This document shows, one piece after another, positions 27,095 to 40,184 of a DNA stretch of 64,000 nt; position 1 is the first letter of the stretch, and each line of letters starts with the position of its first letter. The translations under genes were made by a program, and so were the position numbers. Source of the stretch: Pseudoscleropodium purum (Eukaryota > Streptophyta > Bryopsida > Hypnales > Brachytheciaceae); NCBI GenBank assembly GCA_963969395.1, contig OZ017795.1:21123063-21187062 (forward strand), given 5' to 3'. Under the pieces are notes generated by a model. It did not search any database. It was not told where the DNA came from and worked only from the letters and a program-made list of their open reading frames with translations.

Positions 27095-27300
27095 TCGGGC
27101 CTATTCCCCCGTAGCTGTTCCCTACAGCGAGGGGACAACCCGTTGTCAAAAAAAAATTCATAAAAAATAAAGAAAAAAAGAAAAAAGAAAAATTTAGTCT
27201 CCAAATGCAAAAAAATAAAAATAAAAAAATAAAAAACTTGGATCAATGACGTGGCAAGATCTTAGCCACGTCAGATTGTTGCGCCGAACCTGTTTTATAT
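27095..27300 (+). repeat. Palindromic-core repeat block, copy 2
   Basis: A GC-rich block with CCCCCGTAGCTGTTCCCTAC is followed by an A-rich linker and then a perfect palindromic core, TGACGTGGC-aagatctta-GCCACGTCA, at 27247-27273. GATTGTTGCGCC follows. It is the best preserved of the four copies. Confidence 0.65.
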
Positions 27301-28944
27301 GTTTGCAGGGTGTGATAACTCACAGGCATTCAGAGGCCCCAAAAATCTTCTAATGCCTATCTCCTTATTATACATTAAATCTTGTATTATCAAGTGCATT
27401 TGCATTGACCTTACCATAGTCTAAATGAGTTTAAGGTCAAAATGGTCTTCAAGAGCCTTTATAAATTAAATTTAGAGATTCATCCAAAACAACTATTTTA
27501 TTCTAAAAAATGTATTTCTTAATATTGATTAGGTATAATTATGTTTTCTACTTTGTAGAATTAATGGATAAAAATTGATGTTTAAAACCTCATTATTTCC
27601 TTCAAATGATAATTTTGTTTGACTAGCTTCATATTCAATATTTTGTTTTCATTTGCTCATTGAAAATCTTTATCCCAATGCAGTTTAATTTAAAACATTC
27701 CAATAAATAAATGAAATGATTTTATCAGCATGTGAGGGAAATTGAATTTTGATTAGAATTTTTTTGGGGGAGAAATGTTGCTCAAAGTTGAGCAATGAGC
27801 ATAATAGTCTCTACGTCACTCAAGGGTTAATTCCTAAAGGGACATGAATACATTTGGCCCATTGGTGAAGAATAAATGTTTTAGGATTCAAACTTTAGTT
27901 GTATCGGTATTCAAATGGTCAAGGAAGTTCAAAAGGGTTCAAATTTTTTATGAATTCAAGAAGTATGGGTGTTTATTCTATATAGAATTTATACACATTA
28001 TTTTGAATATATTATATTTTTAGGTCAAAGGAAAATGGTGCAATTTATTATATATAGTGACTTTTATTAGTAGGATGTCAACAACAAAAGGAGCTCTAAA
28101 TCCATTGTCAACTTTTTGTATACATTGGCATGCAAGTTAAGAATATCACTATGGTGATAATTTTGCAACACCTTTCCATTTAATTCCTAAAAAATGTTTA
28201 TACAACAAGGGGCTTAAAAACAGTGTAAATTCATTTTTCAATTAGTAGAAAGTTTTGTGGTGACTACTTGTGCAAAAAGTGAATTTGTTATTAAGCGTGA
28301 AGTACCATATATTCTTGAAGAGAGACATTCATTTTCTTTGACAAGACATTCATTCTCTTTCAAAGGATAATGAGAGACTAACCTTGGGACATGGATACGG
28401 CAATAAATAAATGTATCAACTCCTATAGGATCAAAAGTTCAAATTTGAAGAATTAATGAATGCAAACATCTTGGATTTTTTATCCATTTAAATACTTATA
28501 GATTTTTTAATCAATTTTTACGTTTAAAAGATATTGTTTTTTCTTAATTCTTTGCAAATATTTCAAGGGTACGAGTATGTTTGATTTCAAAAGTAGTAGT
28601 TTCTCAGTTTGAAAAATGTTCTTCAATAAAGATTTAGATAAAAAAACCAGTAAAATTCAAATCTCAAAAAAATCATCATAATCAAAACCTAAAATTTGGA
28701 ATTTAAAAAAATAATTATTTGTAAAAATTTCAAATTTTCAATCTACAATCAATCATAGAAGGAATTTTCTATTTTCAATTTTATTGGAAAGTATTAGATA
28801 GAAGTAATTGATCTAATGGCATAATATCTATAATATTATAGATATAATCTACAAATCAAATTTTGGAGATTCATTTTGTTTGAAATTCATCATTTGATCT
28901 TATAATGCACCTTTATAGCTTTAGAAATATAGACTATATGTAGT

Positions 28945-29520
28945 CCCAAGTCCAAGTTAATCCCTAAAAGGACCAACATGTTTTTTTTGGCTATATAGCA
29001 ATTTTGGACAGGTAAATGTGATTAGAAATTTCCATTTTTTTTACTCAAATTTTAATAGAAGGTGGGAGCAAGGAATATCTTTCATATGCACTAAATTTCA
29101 TGACATTTGGAAATATGAGTCAAAAGTTATGGCCTAATGTATTAAATTGTTTGTAAATGGGTAGTTTGAGCAAATAAGAAAAAATAACTTTTCCTAGAAA
29201 CAAAATTTTGAAATTGGTTTTCTAGAGTTATACATATGCAAAATGCTTTGAATCATTCCATTTTGATTAGGGAGTCAAAAGTTATGAGAATTTTTTGTTT
29301 GCAGGCAATTATGGATTCTCTACTCTAAAATAAACTCCTTGATATCTTTTATCTTACTCAATTTTCAATATTTTTGGAAAAAGAATAATATCATAGGATG
29401 TAGATTGTTTATTACAACATTGCAACAATTGGGATTAGCATTTTTCAATTCCTTAATTAAATTCTTAACAATCTAATATTTTTTTAATCATTCTCTACTA
29501 TTTTCTATTTATTATTTTTT
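28945..29520 (+). repeat. Long dispersed repeat family F1, copy 3
   Basis: Same orientation as 23895-24915. Shared segments include TGCTTTGAATCATTC, TTTGCAGGCAATTATGGATT, CTCAATTTTCAAT, GGATGTAGATTGTTTAT and TTGGGATTAGCATTTTTC. It lacks the microsatellite insertion seen in copy 2. Confidence 0.65.
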
Positions 29521-31080
29521 TCCAATATGTTGTACTGTACAATTCCAAATGATTTAAAAAATTTCAAGCATGTAGATGACTTGTTTACAAAAATGAATTC
29601 AAAGAAGAACCACCATTTGGGACATTTTTTCATAGAAAAATGAGCTTGTGAAGTACAGCTGCCCTATTTTTTGCAAGGCTCAAAAAATGATTTCAATGAA
29701 TTTGAGGGCTTATATCTTGAGGTTCACAAGGTGAAAATTTCTGAAATTCTTACCACATATTTTCAATTCAGCATACTACAAGATCCTACAGTTACATGTG
29801 TTAATTTTAAAAAAAAAAATTGATACTTGCACTAAAATTGACAATTCTTGAACATTTTTAATCAAAACATAGTCATAGATCTTTAGGGGGTAAACAATTG
29901 TAATGATTCGTATTGTTGTTTTTCCAAGAGATTAGTCATATTGGTTTATTATGTATTATACACCCAATACAGGGCCACATATCATGCTATCAAATACACA
30001 TATTAAATCCTCTTTTATAAAAAAATTGGGCAACTTGAATCACCACTTGTTGAAAATATATTCATGAAAAGAAAAATAGAATCCCCATATAGTCATTTCA
30101 CTTGTGCTTTAGGAATGCTCCAAGAACTCCATTGGTTATCCAAACCCTTTATGATTTAAAGAATTCAATCATTTAAAAAATATTTATACACCAATTATAT
30201 ACCAATCTTCTATTAGTAGTCAATCACCAATTGCAAAATTTGACCATAATTATGTTAGTTTACCAAGAAATATAATTACATTTGTACATGTTTATATTGT
30301 GTTAATAATCATTTCCATTTGTCCAATGGACTTTGATGTAGGATCTCAAAGAAACAAAGTCTTCATTGACATTGGACCAATTATATTCTAAGACTTCCAA
30401 TTATAAGACCAATTATAATTCTTCCTACTCATCACCATAATACTTGAACACAGCCATTGATTAATCAAACATAGGATTAACATGTTTTTAGAAACATTAT
30501 TAATAGTGTAATCAATGGTAATAGTCTGGCATTGGAGGGCATTGAGCTTTTTCTACAGTGCTCACAATTTTAATTTGATTTTTAAAATCTAGGTATATGT
30601 TTTTTTTGTTTTTTTTGAAACATATAGACAAATTGCATTGATAAGGAAAGAGTACACTGAACCAAAGGAACAAGTCCTTGATGCAAATATTTTCATTTTT
30701 TAAGACATTTTTGAATTTTTCAAGAATCTAGGTATAAGTTTGAAGTGTGGTTTGTGAAGGATGCCTACTTTAATTATATTACAACAAGCTTGTTGCAACA
30801 CCAAAAAAAGGGTTTTGTCAAAATTGCACGGTTTCTGTAAGAAAATGTTGGGACATCATTTAGATTTAGTATGAAAAAATGAATGAAATTTTTTGCAGAT
30901 GTAAACTTCACAGATGAAATTTGCGTGACACAATTTGTATTTAACCCTAGAAAGATGGATTTGTGACCACTAATTTCAAGACTCATAATGCATTGCTTTG
31001 TTTGCTACCATTTTGCAATTAGATATGAATGAAGAAATTTCTATTTTTTTCTTCTTAGAGATGAATTCATATGTCTACTA

Positions 31081-33364
31081 TTCCCTCTATCTCACTAAAA
31101 ACCTTGAAATCAGTAGTAGTTCTTGTCCCACTAAAAAACTCTGTTTATTGATTTTTGACGATTTGGAAAACATTGCCCATGAAGAAGGACCTCATGTAGG
31201 CAAGTTAAATGATCAGGATGCATTCCTCTCCTTGCAAGCTTGGATTTGGCCAAAAGAGGCACCTTGTATTTGTTGCCTCCATCGTTCTCAATGGTCTCAA
31301 TCATGCTTTGCTACAAGGTTAGAAAAGTATTGTTCAATTTCTCAACCTCGAGGTCCTGGAATGCCTTCATTGTAGCAACAATGAGATCATCTATCGTCTT
31401 TTGTTCAATTTGATGTTGGAGACATTGGATACTACTAAAAAAAACCAAGTCAAGGACATTCATATCCGGGCTCTTTGCATGTTAGAACTTCAGCAAAATG
31501 TCAAAGCCGTCTTTCTACAAATCATTGATCAAGTCATTTGCTCCCGAGTGCGGCCTTGCATTGTTAAACTACATATGTATAGAATTGCTAGTCTTGCATA
31601 CCCATTTTGTTGGCTATTTCTCCTCAATGTCTAACAACACTTTTTTCTGCAACATTTTCAGAATTTGTTGCTTGTCAATCGACTACATGCATTTCATCTC
31701 TAGTGTGCCTCTTGGTCAATTTCTACTATTCCATTGTGCCGGGTTTTGGAAGACAAATGGCCATATGCCAATCTTGCCTTCGAAAAAACGATTGAGACAA
31801 GTATTATAACATGGCCAAGCAACAATAGCAAGAAACATCACCTTTGTCATAAACCTCTTACTCTTGGTGGTGCAATGAGGTTACTTTGCACCGTTTGCTA
31901 GATAAAATTGTTGCGTGTTTTTACTAGGACTAAACCACTTTTCATCTAAGTGGATGTTGATCATCATGAATTCAAATTGCCCCACTTGATCCATGTACGA
32001 TATGCAATACTGGAATGATCAAATTTGTTGTCATTTGTCAAATAAGGTTTGATGGCACTAAAGTGTGGTTTGATAAATTTACCTTTTCTAATGAAGCAAT
32101 GAACTGTGATTTTGCTCATGTGCAAATGCACAACCAATGAGCGAATATCATGTCTCTGCATAAGTGGGATGGCCTTGACAACTTCTAAAATCAAGTAATT
32201 GCTTTTTCCTCCCAACACAACTATGTTTGCGCACTAACACATTTGCCACCAAATTTCCAACTACTAGAGATTCTTGCCCTTGCTTAAAGATGTCACAGGT
32301 GGTAGTTGGAGCAACATTCAATTGCAAGCCGACTTCACTTGTTGCACTAGGGAGAAGTTTTGTAGATTATTGAAGTGCCACTTTGTAAGTAAAATCTTCC
32401 AAATAGCTCAACGTTGATCATTTGTCAAATTCAACTTATACAAAGGTAGGATTCCACTACCTGCAATATCTGAGATTGAACTAATGATATGGAACCATAA
32501 AGATTGTATCTGCTAACAAATGACCATACAATGTAAGAGGTTTAAGCACCCCCCTCCAAAAAAAATCCAACCCAAAGTCCAAACCAAACTGACCATGCGA
32601 CTACAGCCCAATAATTGAGAAGAATAGTATGTACAATATTTGGTCATGGACCAAAGCAAAAAGCTAGATAAGCAAACAAGCTCCATTTAAAGAACCACAA
32701 ACTCCGAATCAATCTCATAAACAAAAATGCCCACTTGAGCCAACAACGTTGATAAACTCAAACAATGGTCATGACATGCACATCTTTGGTAGTAGATGGA
32801 ACAATGATGTGAACTTGGATCTTAGTCCTAAATGATGTTCTCTACACTCCCGATTTGTTGACCCTGAAATCAAGAATTACTTATCCACTTTGATACACAA
32901 TGGCAATTCAAGAGTTTCAACGATGGGCTTGTCTCCTCCCTAAGGACCAAGTTTCATCTAGTGAAACTAGCAATTCTAAAATGCAAAAGCTGGATTTGCA
33001 ATCTAGTAGTAGGCCATGTTGAATTGTTGCAAGTATCCTGCTTCAAAGAAATTTTTGGATTCAAGAAGTGGGCCATAGTCTTTTTGGCTACCATCCTAGT
33101 TGGAGGTATAAATTTTTATAATCCCATTGTTGCCACAAGTTCTAAATTGCCAATTATGAGGAGCCAACAATTGACAACTTCTACTCAAATATGATAAAAA
33201 TGGCATGGATTTTAGAAACGGTGGCGCCTTAGTTGTAAATTCTATATAGATCTAGAGGATGTAGTACTACTTCTTCATTGCATGCATCTCTGACGCAAAG
33301 AATTAAAATACACTTAATCCCTCATAGAAAAGAAATTCAAAGGTTTTTAGTGGAACAAAGGGAA
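31081..33364 (-). mobile_element. Mariner-like (MLE) DNA transposon, 2.28 kb, inactive
   Basis: The ends are inverted: the left end starts TTCCCTCTATCTCACTAAAA and the right end, read inward, starts TTCCCTTTGTTCCACTAAAA. They match at 21 of 25 positions. Both ends are flanked by TA (31079-31080 and 33365-33366), the Tc1/mariner target site. An inner end-like motif TTGTCCCACTAAAAAACT lies at 31123-31140. Length and end sequence fit plant mariner-like elements. The interior carries a decayed transposase on the minus strand (31190-32450). Confidence 0.85.
31190..32450 (-). pseudogene. Decayed plant mariner-like transposase
   Basis: Minus-strand remnant broken by several stops and frameshifts, following the order of plant MLE transposases. 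Landmarks: KLNLTNDQR (N-terminal helix-turn-helix region); IPLMQRHDIRSLVVHLHMSK, HCFIRKGKF and IKPYLTNDNK (32218-31990); the first catalytic block HLDEKWFSPSK at about 31950-31920; KSKRFMTKVMFLAIVAWP; GKIGIWPFVFQNPAQW; NNARPH; SPDMNVLDLVFFSSIQ; and ending KVPLLAKSKLARRG. The first and third acidic catalytic positions (HLDE, SPDMN) survive. The second, normally Asp in QQDNA, reads as Asn in FNNARPH after a stop codon. The protein cannot be active. Confidence 0.85.
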
Positions 33365-33659
33365 TACAAGTCATAAGACTTTCAAAACTCTTTGGGAAAA
33401 TTTAAAATTATTAGTGAATTTTTTAACAAAAAATATAAAAAATTCACATTAAATATAGAATATACTTGAAAAATCTGAAATTTTCACCATAAACGTATAT
33501 TATAATGTATAGCATCATGGTATAAACCAAGATTATCATGACATTCTCAAATTAGAAAATCAACAAACCATGGTTATAACGTTAGAGGAGATTTATCTAA
33601 TCAAGAGGGCTGTGAATTCCTGGCGTTCTCAACCCGTTGAAGCTCATGCAGCTATTGTC

Positions 33660-33830
33660 CAACATGGTACAACAATTGCCACATCATTTTTTTTAAATTC
33701 AAAAGAAATTCAAAAAAGAAATTCAATTTTTTTTTCACTTTAAGTATTTAATTTTATTGAATAAAATTTTCCAAAAATAAACTTTGGATAGCCTAGCGTT
33801 CTTTAACTAAGGGAGAACTACGGAGAACAC
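33660..33830 (-). repeat. Palindromic-core repeat block, copy 3 (reverse)
   Basis: Read on the minus strand, the core is TGATGTGGC, nine bases, ACCATGTTG (33686-33660). The A/T-rich linker and a block with GTTCTCCGTAGTTCTCCC (minus strand, near 33808-33829) lie on the higher-coordinate side. Arrangement and spacing match the copies at 4086, 27247 and 46743. Confidence 0.55.
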
Positions 33831-34434
33831 AAGCTTAAAACAGCCTTCGTACCCCACCCCCCATCCAAAAAAAATTCTTCTAATGCCCAAAGTTCAAATT
33901 GCTTTTAAATTTTTAAATTTTTAAAATTTACAATTAGAGTAGAAATTGCATTTGATAAGCTTTATTTCATTAATTGGACTCAAATTCAAAGAATTTCATT
34001 TATATTGCTCAAATTCACATCAAAAATAAATATCAATAAATGGCTAAAATACAAATAATCTATGCATTAAGCATCTTCTTTTTAAGGAAAAATAATAATA
34101 CTATAATGAAAGAATTTGCAATACTATTTATTGAAAATGTACTCAATTAAACTTCCAAAAAATTCCAATTGAATGAAATTAAAAACTTTTTTTTCCATCC
34201 TATAATCTCAAGTGAAGTCATCTATAGAAAGTCTTGCATTCACTACCACCAATGGTCTAGGTTTATGAGATCAAGGAATATGCTCTAGATCAGTATAGAG
34301 TCCAATTGTATAGAGATATGAAATTTATTTTCATTATGTGTAACCCCCAAATTAAAAAAGAATAGTTCCTTGGAAGCTTTCTATACTGCAGTTTATCAAC
34401 GATGCTAGCACATGAGCCTACAAGCCTTGAATCT

Positions 34435-34670
34435 AGTTGTAGGTGTATACCTACAACCATTGAAGGTGTTTATAGCATATGTACCTAGTATCACATAGGT
34501 ACATTATAACATCAAAAGAATCTATAACATAGGTGTCTATAACATAGATACTTCAAACCATAGAAGATGTTTATAATATAAACTTTTAGATTCATGAGTT
34601 CATAGATTTATGCTCACATGTTAGCACTCCCCCTTCTACTACAATCGGTTAGCCTAAACCTATTTTCAAC
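34435..34670 (+). repeat. Dispersed repeat F2, copy 1
   Basis: Shares ordered segments with 58495-58670 on the same strand: ACAACCATTGAAGGTG, TTATAGCATATGTACCTA, CTATAACATAGGT and CATAGAAG..TTATAATATA, followed by a text about ACTTTAAGATT. No coding potential. Confidence 0.5.
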
Positions 34671-35429
34671 ACTTTAAGATTTCGTAATTTATTCATATGT
34701 GATCCAAAAAATACATTTAAAAAAAAAAATCTAAAACATCTTCTTGACTATCTACAAGCCACCCCACCAAAACAATTCCATATAATAATGGGAACCATAT
34801 TAAATTGCTTACTTGTCGGCAATTTTCGGTGTAGCCACTTTACAAATTACGTCACAAATTTCTGTAGAATTTGAGTAGGAAATAAACTCACTATTGTTTT
34901 TTTTGTTTTTGTTTTTTGTTTTTGTTTTTTAACGAAATAAACTTACTATTGTTTGGAAGCACAAGTAGTTGATCTATTTTGATACAAGAGCTTCAACTCC
35001 TGTATATGGAGTACTAGTTTAGGGTTTTGTAAATACTTTCAGATTTATTACAAATATTGACTAAAAACCGACTACTTTGTTGAACTATCTTGTTGAGCTA
35101 CTCTGTTTAACTACTCTACTACACTCTGGTGAACTACCCTATTTTGAAATTTAAAATATTTTGGGGTCATCCTTAGGCAACTGCCAGTGAGCTTACAATT
35201 GCCTCATTTCAGGTACTAACTTACTGAGTGCTTTGAAATCCCCTTCCAATCCCTTGCAATGGAAATTGTCCATGTGTTTAAAAAATAATAATTAAATTTT
35301 AAATTTTAAAACCTCCTTCCAAACCTCCTTCAGTTTGATGGCAGGCTTTGAATTCAACGCAATTCTCTGCATATAGAAAACTTAAGTTAATAAATAACTG
35401 AATCAATGCCCACCATGTACCCTCAAGTA

Positions 35430-35760
35430 TGCCACAATTGGCGCCTTCCTAGTGGTCGGTTGCAGAGCAGGTGGGCAGCAGGGGATTTGATTGGGCGTGA
35501 CCTTCAGGAAGGGTTGGTCGGTCAGTCAGTCGGTCTATTCACTCGACCTTACTACAGTAAAACTATAACTCCAGTGAGGTAATAAGTAGATAGGCCTGGG
35601 ACAGGAGGAGAATATTATACTAGAGAGGTTATTGCTTTAACCCAAAAAGGCTGTGTCCGACACTAAGTGTCCGATGGATGAGAGAAAATTCCTCTATATA
35701 AGACAGAAGTGCAACTATTCATCCTCCAAAATTTATTGTGAAAAGGGAACTTCTTCCACA
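35430..35760 (+). promoter_or_regulatory. Isolated promoter-like island with TATA box
   Basis: A less AT-rich patch in the middle of the desert contains GGTTGGTCGGTCAGTCAGTC. Downstream lies CTATATAAGACAGAAG at about 35694-35709, a good TATA context, followed by a pyrimidine-containing stretch. No gene follows. It could be the promoter of a solo LTR or other element, or of a non-coding transcript. Boundaries of an LTR were not found. Confidence 0.25.
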
Positions 35761-38700
35761 GTAATATGACTTCCAATGAATACTTTTCCATTTTTTTAAG
35801 CAATTGATTCCCACGGTATTACAAAATGATGATTTTAGTAGAGACCGGCCCATCCTTACAAGGTTAAAGATAAGTTGCGGCATTCATGACGTATGAAGGT
35901 GTTTTTTTTAATTAGTGGGGTGCAGTTTCATGGCGCCGTCTTGGATTGAAGTCACATTCCTAATAGCTATATCTAGATTTCAAAGTCAATGAAAGTTGCT
36001 GTTTTAGTTTAAAAAAACCCACCTATTTTGTACATCTTTGATGCATCTAGAGTGGGATTGAAGGAATAATATCATTTTGGAAAGGTTATTGGCTTACGGA
36101 AGTTTACTTTGTAGAAGTTCTATTGTGGTAACCAATTGATTTTAGGAAGGAATGAAAACACCCATACTCATATGTGTATTCATTCCTGACAATCAAACTT
36201 CTTGCTAAAAGTGTCTCATAAGGTGCAATTATAATATATTGAATATCCATGATTTTACTGCATAAAATATCCAATATTTTTATTTTTTATAATATTAAAT
36301 TGAAAATAATAAGATAGGTCCTTTAAAATTCAATCTAAATTCTCTAATGAAGGAATTAGAGAATAAAAGATCCTTCAACAAAATTCAAGTGAATAGATTT
36401 AACAATCTACAAAATTCAAGTTTCTATTAGTCAATGATGCCATAAATTTCCTAAATATTCAATGTGGTTCTTTATTGATAACTATTGGAAATTCACAACC
36501 CTTTCAAGTTTGAGATGAATTTTAAAAACATATGCCTACATAACATTATTGGCTAGTGTTATAAGGATACTTTGACCTCCCTACAATGGAGACTTTTCAA
36601 ATAAGGGGTTTCAATTTGACTTTGAATTTGTCATCCAAATAAGAATTTGGTAATTGACAATTTTAATTGATTTTTATTTTAATAGTATTCCAATTTTTTT
36701 TTTCTTTTCACAACCAATATATAATAAAGTGGAAGGAAAAATAGCAATGGTTATATAATGCTATGCATAATATTATGATTGTTAATCTTGGTATCTTAGA
36801 AAAATCTAGTTTAATAAAATGTTAATATAAGTATTTTTATATTGTTAATTTAATTTGATTACAATAAACTTGAGCTCTTGAGCAAAGTATCTTGAGTTTC
36901 ATCATTGATATAATATAGCATCATATAATATGTACTACAGTTCCATTTGCCCAACTAGATATAGAAATGAGGAATGTTGGTCCCAAGATTATTGTAAATA
37001 AAGAATTTATTTCAACAAGCTAGCTTTAAAATCCTTGAGCCATTGTTCAGCATTGAAAAATGTAGATATTTATTAATAATAAAATTAGTTGGAATTTTTC
37101 CATCTTGTTTGGAAACTCTCTATATGACATAGATACTTTTTCAAACCATTCAAACCAAATTTTCTTCAATTAATCAAATAGATTTGTATTAATCAAAGTG
37201 AAGTTTTTTTAATTACAATTTTTACTAAGACAAAATGTTATAGAATGGAGTGTCTATTTTTTCCATAAGTCATTCAATTTTTTAGAAATATACTTAGTAG
37301 TTACATTTTTTTACTACATGAAAAAATAAAGAAAACAAACCTTTTATTAACATGTACCCATTTTCAAACACTTGATTTATATCTACTTTTTTAGATTTAA
37401 AAAAATAAAGTATACCCTATTTGAAGAGTGAAGCCTACATTCTAGAATGGACACATATATACATGGAACTTTCACCTCTAAATTCCTAAATTCAAAAAAA
37501 CTTGTAGTTTGTTCTAAAATAAATAAAAAGAAAATACTTTGATTAGTTTTTCATTGTTGGGGGAATTTTAACTCTAAAATTTAAAAACATATGCGACATG
37601 GATCACTGAGGAAAAGAAATCATAAAATATCACATATGGATTAAAAGATTATAGTATTTGATCACAATGGAGTTAAAAGTTTGAAAGTAATTTGAATTCT
37701 TTCAATCTTCTTTCTACATGTCAAATCTAAAGTCATGGTCATGCGAAATGTATAATGTTAAAGAATGTAAAGTCAATAACCATAACCAATTTATTACATT
37801 TGAAAATTTGATCTAAATTTCTATTCAATGAATTTGAAATATGATTTTTTTTTTCTTCTCAAAATCTAGTGTACTTTGAAGCTCATCTCCAAAGTCTCTT
37901 TTAACATCAAAAAGTCAAGTTTTGCAATGACATTGAATAAGATTTTGAAAAGAAAAATTATAATTAAAAAAAAAAAAGATTTTTTATACTAGAAAAGAAT
38001 TTTATTATCAAACTAATTTATATAGATCTCTATAAATGCAATTTTTCTCTATAAATGCAATTTGAGACAAACCAAACAATACTTATTTATGGTTTTCTAT
38101 TGTCAATTTAGTTTTCCTTAAAATACTTTGATTTTTTTGGTGATTAGCTTGAAGTAATTTCTTTTACATCATTGTTCAATATTTTGCTCAAAGTTCCAAT
38201 TTTGAAATGATATTTTTAAAAATTTGACCAGCTCAATTAAGTCTACAAAAAGCCGCAATGGCCTCAATCTTGGCCAAAGAGATTTGACCACCTCAATCTT
38301 TCCTTTACCTCAACAATATTTTCCTAGGTAAATCTAAAGATTTGTTCTTTGTTTTGTAGTTGAATTAAAATATGTTTCTTGACATTTGTAATTCCAATAT
38401 GAATTTAGATTTTCCATATTTGATGATCGGTGGCTAATAATAAGTTACATCATTTGATTTGAGGGATAAAAAAGGGACTAAGGGTTAGGTTTTTTGGTTC
38501 ATTCATTTTGAATAGTGGGAGGGAGATTTTCACTAAACTAAATGAATATACTTAAATTCATAGACAAGGATGAAACATTTGGATGAAAACTCATTGTTTG
38601 TCCAAAAGTGTGTACATTTATCTAATAAAAGAGGTATCATCCCAAGATTTTGAAGGAATTAGACAATTTCAACCATTCAAAAGAGGTAATTTTTTACCAA

Positions 38701-39679
38701 ATGATCTCCTCATTGCCTTGACAAATGTATTTTTAATTGCTTATAAGTATATTTTTGCTAAATAAACCCCATAACTATAATATTAGTTATCCTTAGTAGG
38801 AATTTTTTTCATTATTTTGGGTCAGCATATAAAGTGATCTCCAATGAAATAGTTAAGTTATTTACATCCATTGATATGGATGAGATGTTCAAAACATGAA
38901 TGAAATACATAATCATTCAAAAGTGTGAAAATTCATCTATAATAGTGCAATATTGTTCCTATTATATAGTTTATGAGCAATAAATTGCCAAAAAAACAAT
39001 ATAGGTAAGTTCCTAGCCATTTTCTATAAGGTGCTAGATTTCCCCATTCATTGTCTTTGATAACAAAATAGAAGAAAGCCCAAATTCTCCAAGAATCTTA
39101 CCTAAGAAGGACATTGAGAATGTTTGTTTTTTTTAATTTTAAATTTTAGGTTGTCAATTTGGCTTTGTGCATATTGATGATTGAATGATTTTTGTGTGCA
39201 ACTTTATTAATTGATACTGTGGTCACATCATTGAGTTCAATTCAAGATAATTTAGTTGTTACTTGATTTTCAACAAGGTAGTTTATCAAAAGAATGGTAC
39301 ACTATCCAATGTATTTCTACTCTATTTGAAAATTTTGAAAATTCCTTAAATTGACAAGCATTTTGATGAAATTTTGAAGTTGAAGATCTATAACTAAGTT
39401 TTGAAACATGAAGTGATAAGAAAATTTTCTTTATACCACAAATGTGTTCTACACTACTATGCACTTCTATTCTAAAAATTCTAGATTTTTTGATCATGAT
39501 TTATATTTAATAAGATTTTCTTCAAAAATTCAAGATAATTTGTAATTTTTGCTAAAAAATTAAAAATTTTAACGACACACATCAGACATGTGATTTCATC
39601 TTTGGAAAAAACACCAAGAACTTAACTTATAAGTGAAGAAGAAATGGAAGATACGGAATGAGGGACTTTCAAGTTTGAC

Positions 39680-39885
39680 TAAGGGAGAGGCACCTGAAAG
39701 CGTCCCTACACCCAATGGCGTCTTTTTCTAGGAAGGGGTGTCATTTCAGAACTTAAATGTACACCTACTAAACAGAGCTTATTAATTGTTGATTGACATG
39801 ATAAGCCATGTACAAATCACTTAGATTTGCATTTTAGAAAGACTCCCCTTCCCAGAAAGGGATGCCATTGAGTACCTCTCCCTTA
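39680..39885. mobile_element. Small MITE-like element, 206 bp
   Basis: The left end TAAGGGAGAGGCAC and the right end, inverted, TAAGGGAGAGGTAC match. Further in, AATGGCGTC..TTTCTAGGAAGGGG is mirrored by AATGGCATCCCTTTCTGGGA. The left arm holds about 19 extra bases (39693-39711) that the right arm lacks. TA lies at each extreme, consistent with a TA target site. It has no coding capacity. Confidence 0.6.
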
Positions 39886-40184
39886 CACAATCATAAACAT
39901 ACGGTCATAGGCTCTGTCTTTGAGCCATTAAATTCAGTCTAAAAACACACACAAAACTTGATGCATCTCAAAGTGGAATTATCTCCCTAAAGTGGAGAGT
40001 ACAGTCAATCTCAGTATAATTAAAGCATTAGGCCGAAAGCTTTGACTGGTGGAGCTTGGAACTCCTGGTAATCCAGTCCTGGAAAAACAACTCTGTTGAC
40101 TCTAAATAAAAACAATAGAAATTGACCAATGAATTTTGTTACCTACACTAGTTTAATAAACCTGGGAGGACGGAAGGGCTGGTC

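Noticed and set aside
27037..27246. 69-codon minus-strand frame rich in Phe
   Set aside because: It is translated A-rich linker of a repeat block, a low-complexity artefact.
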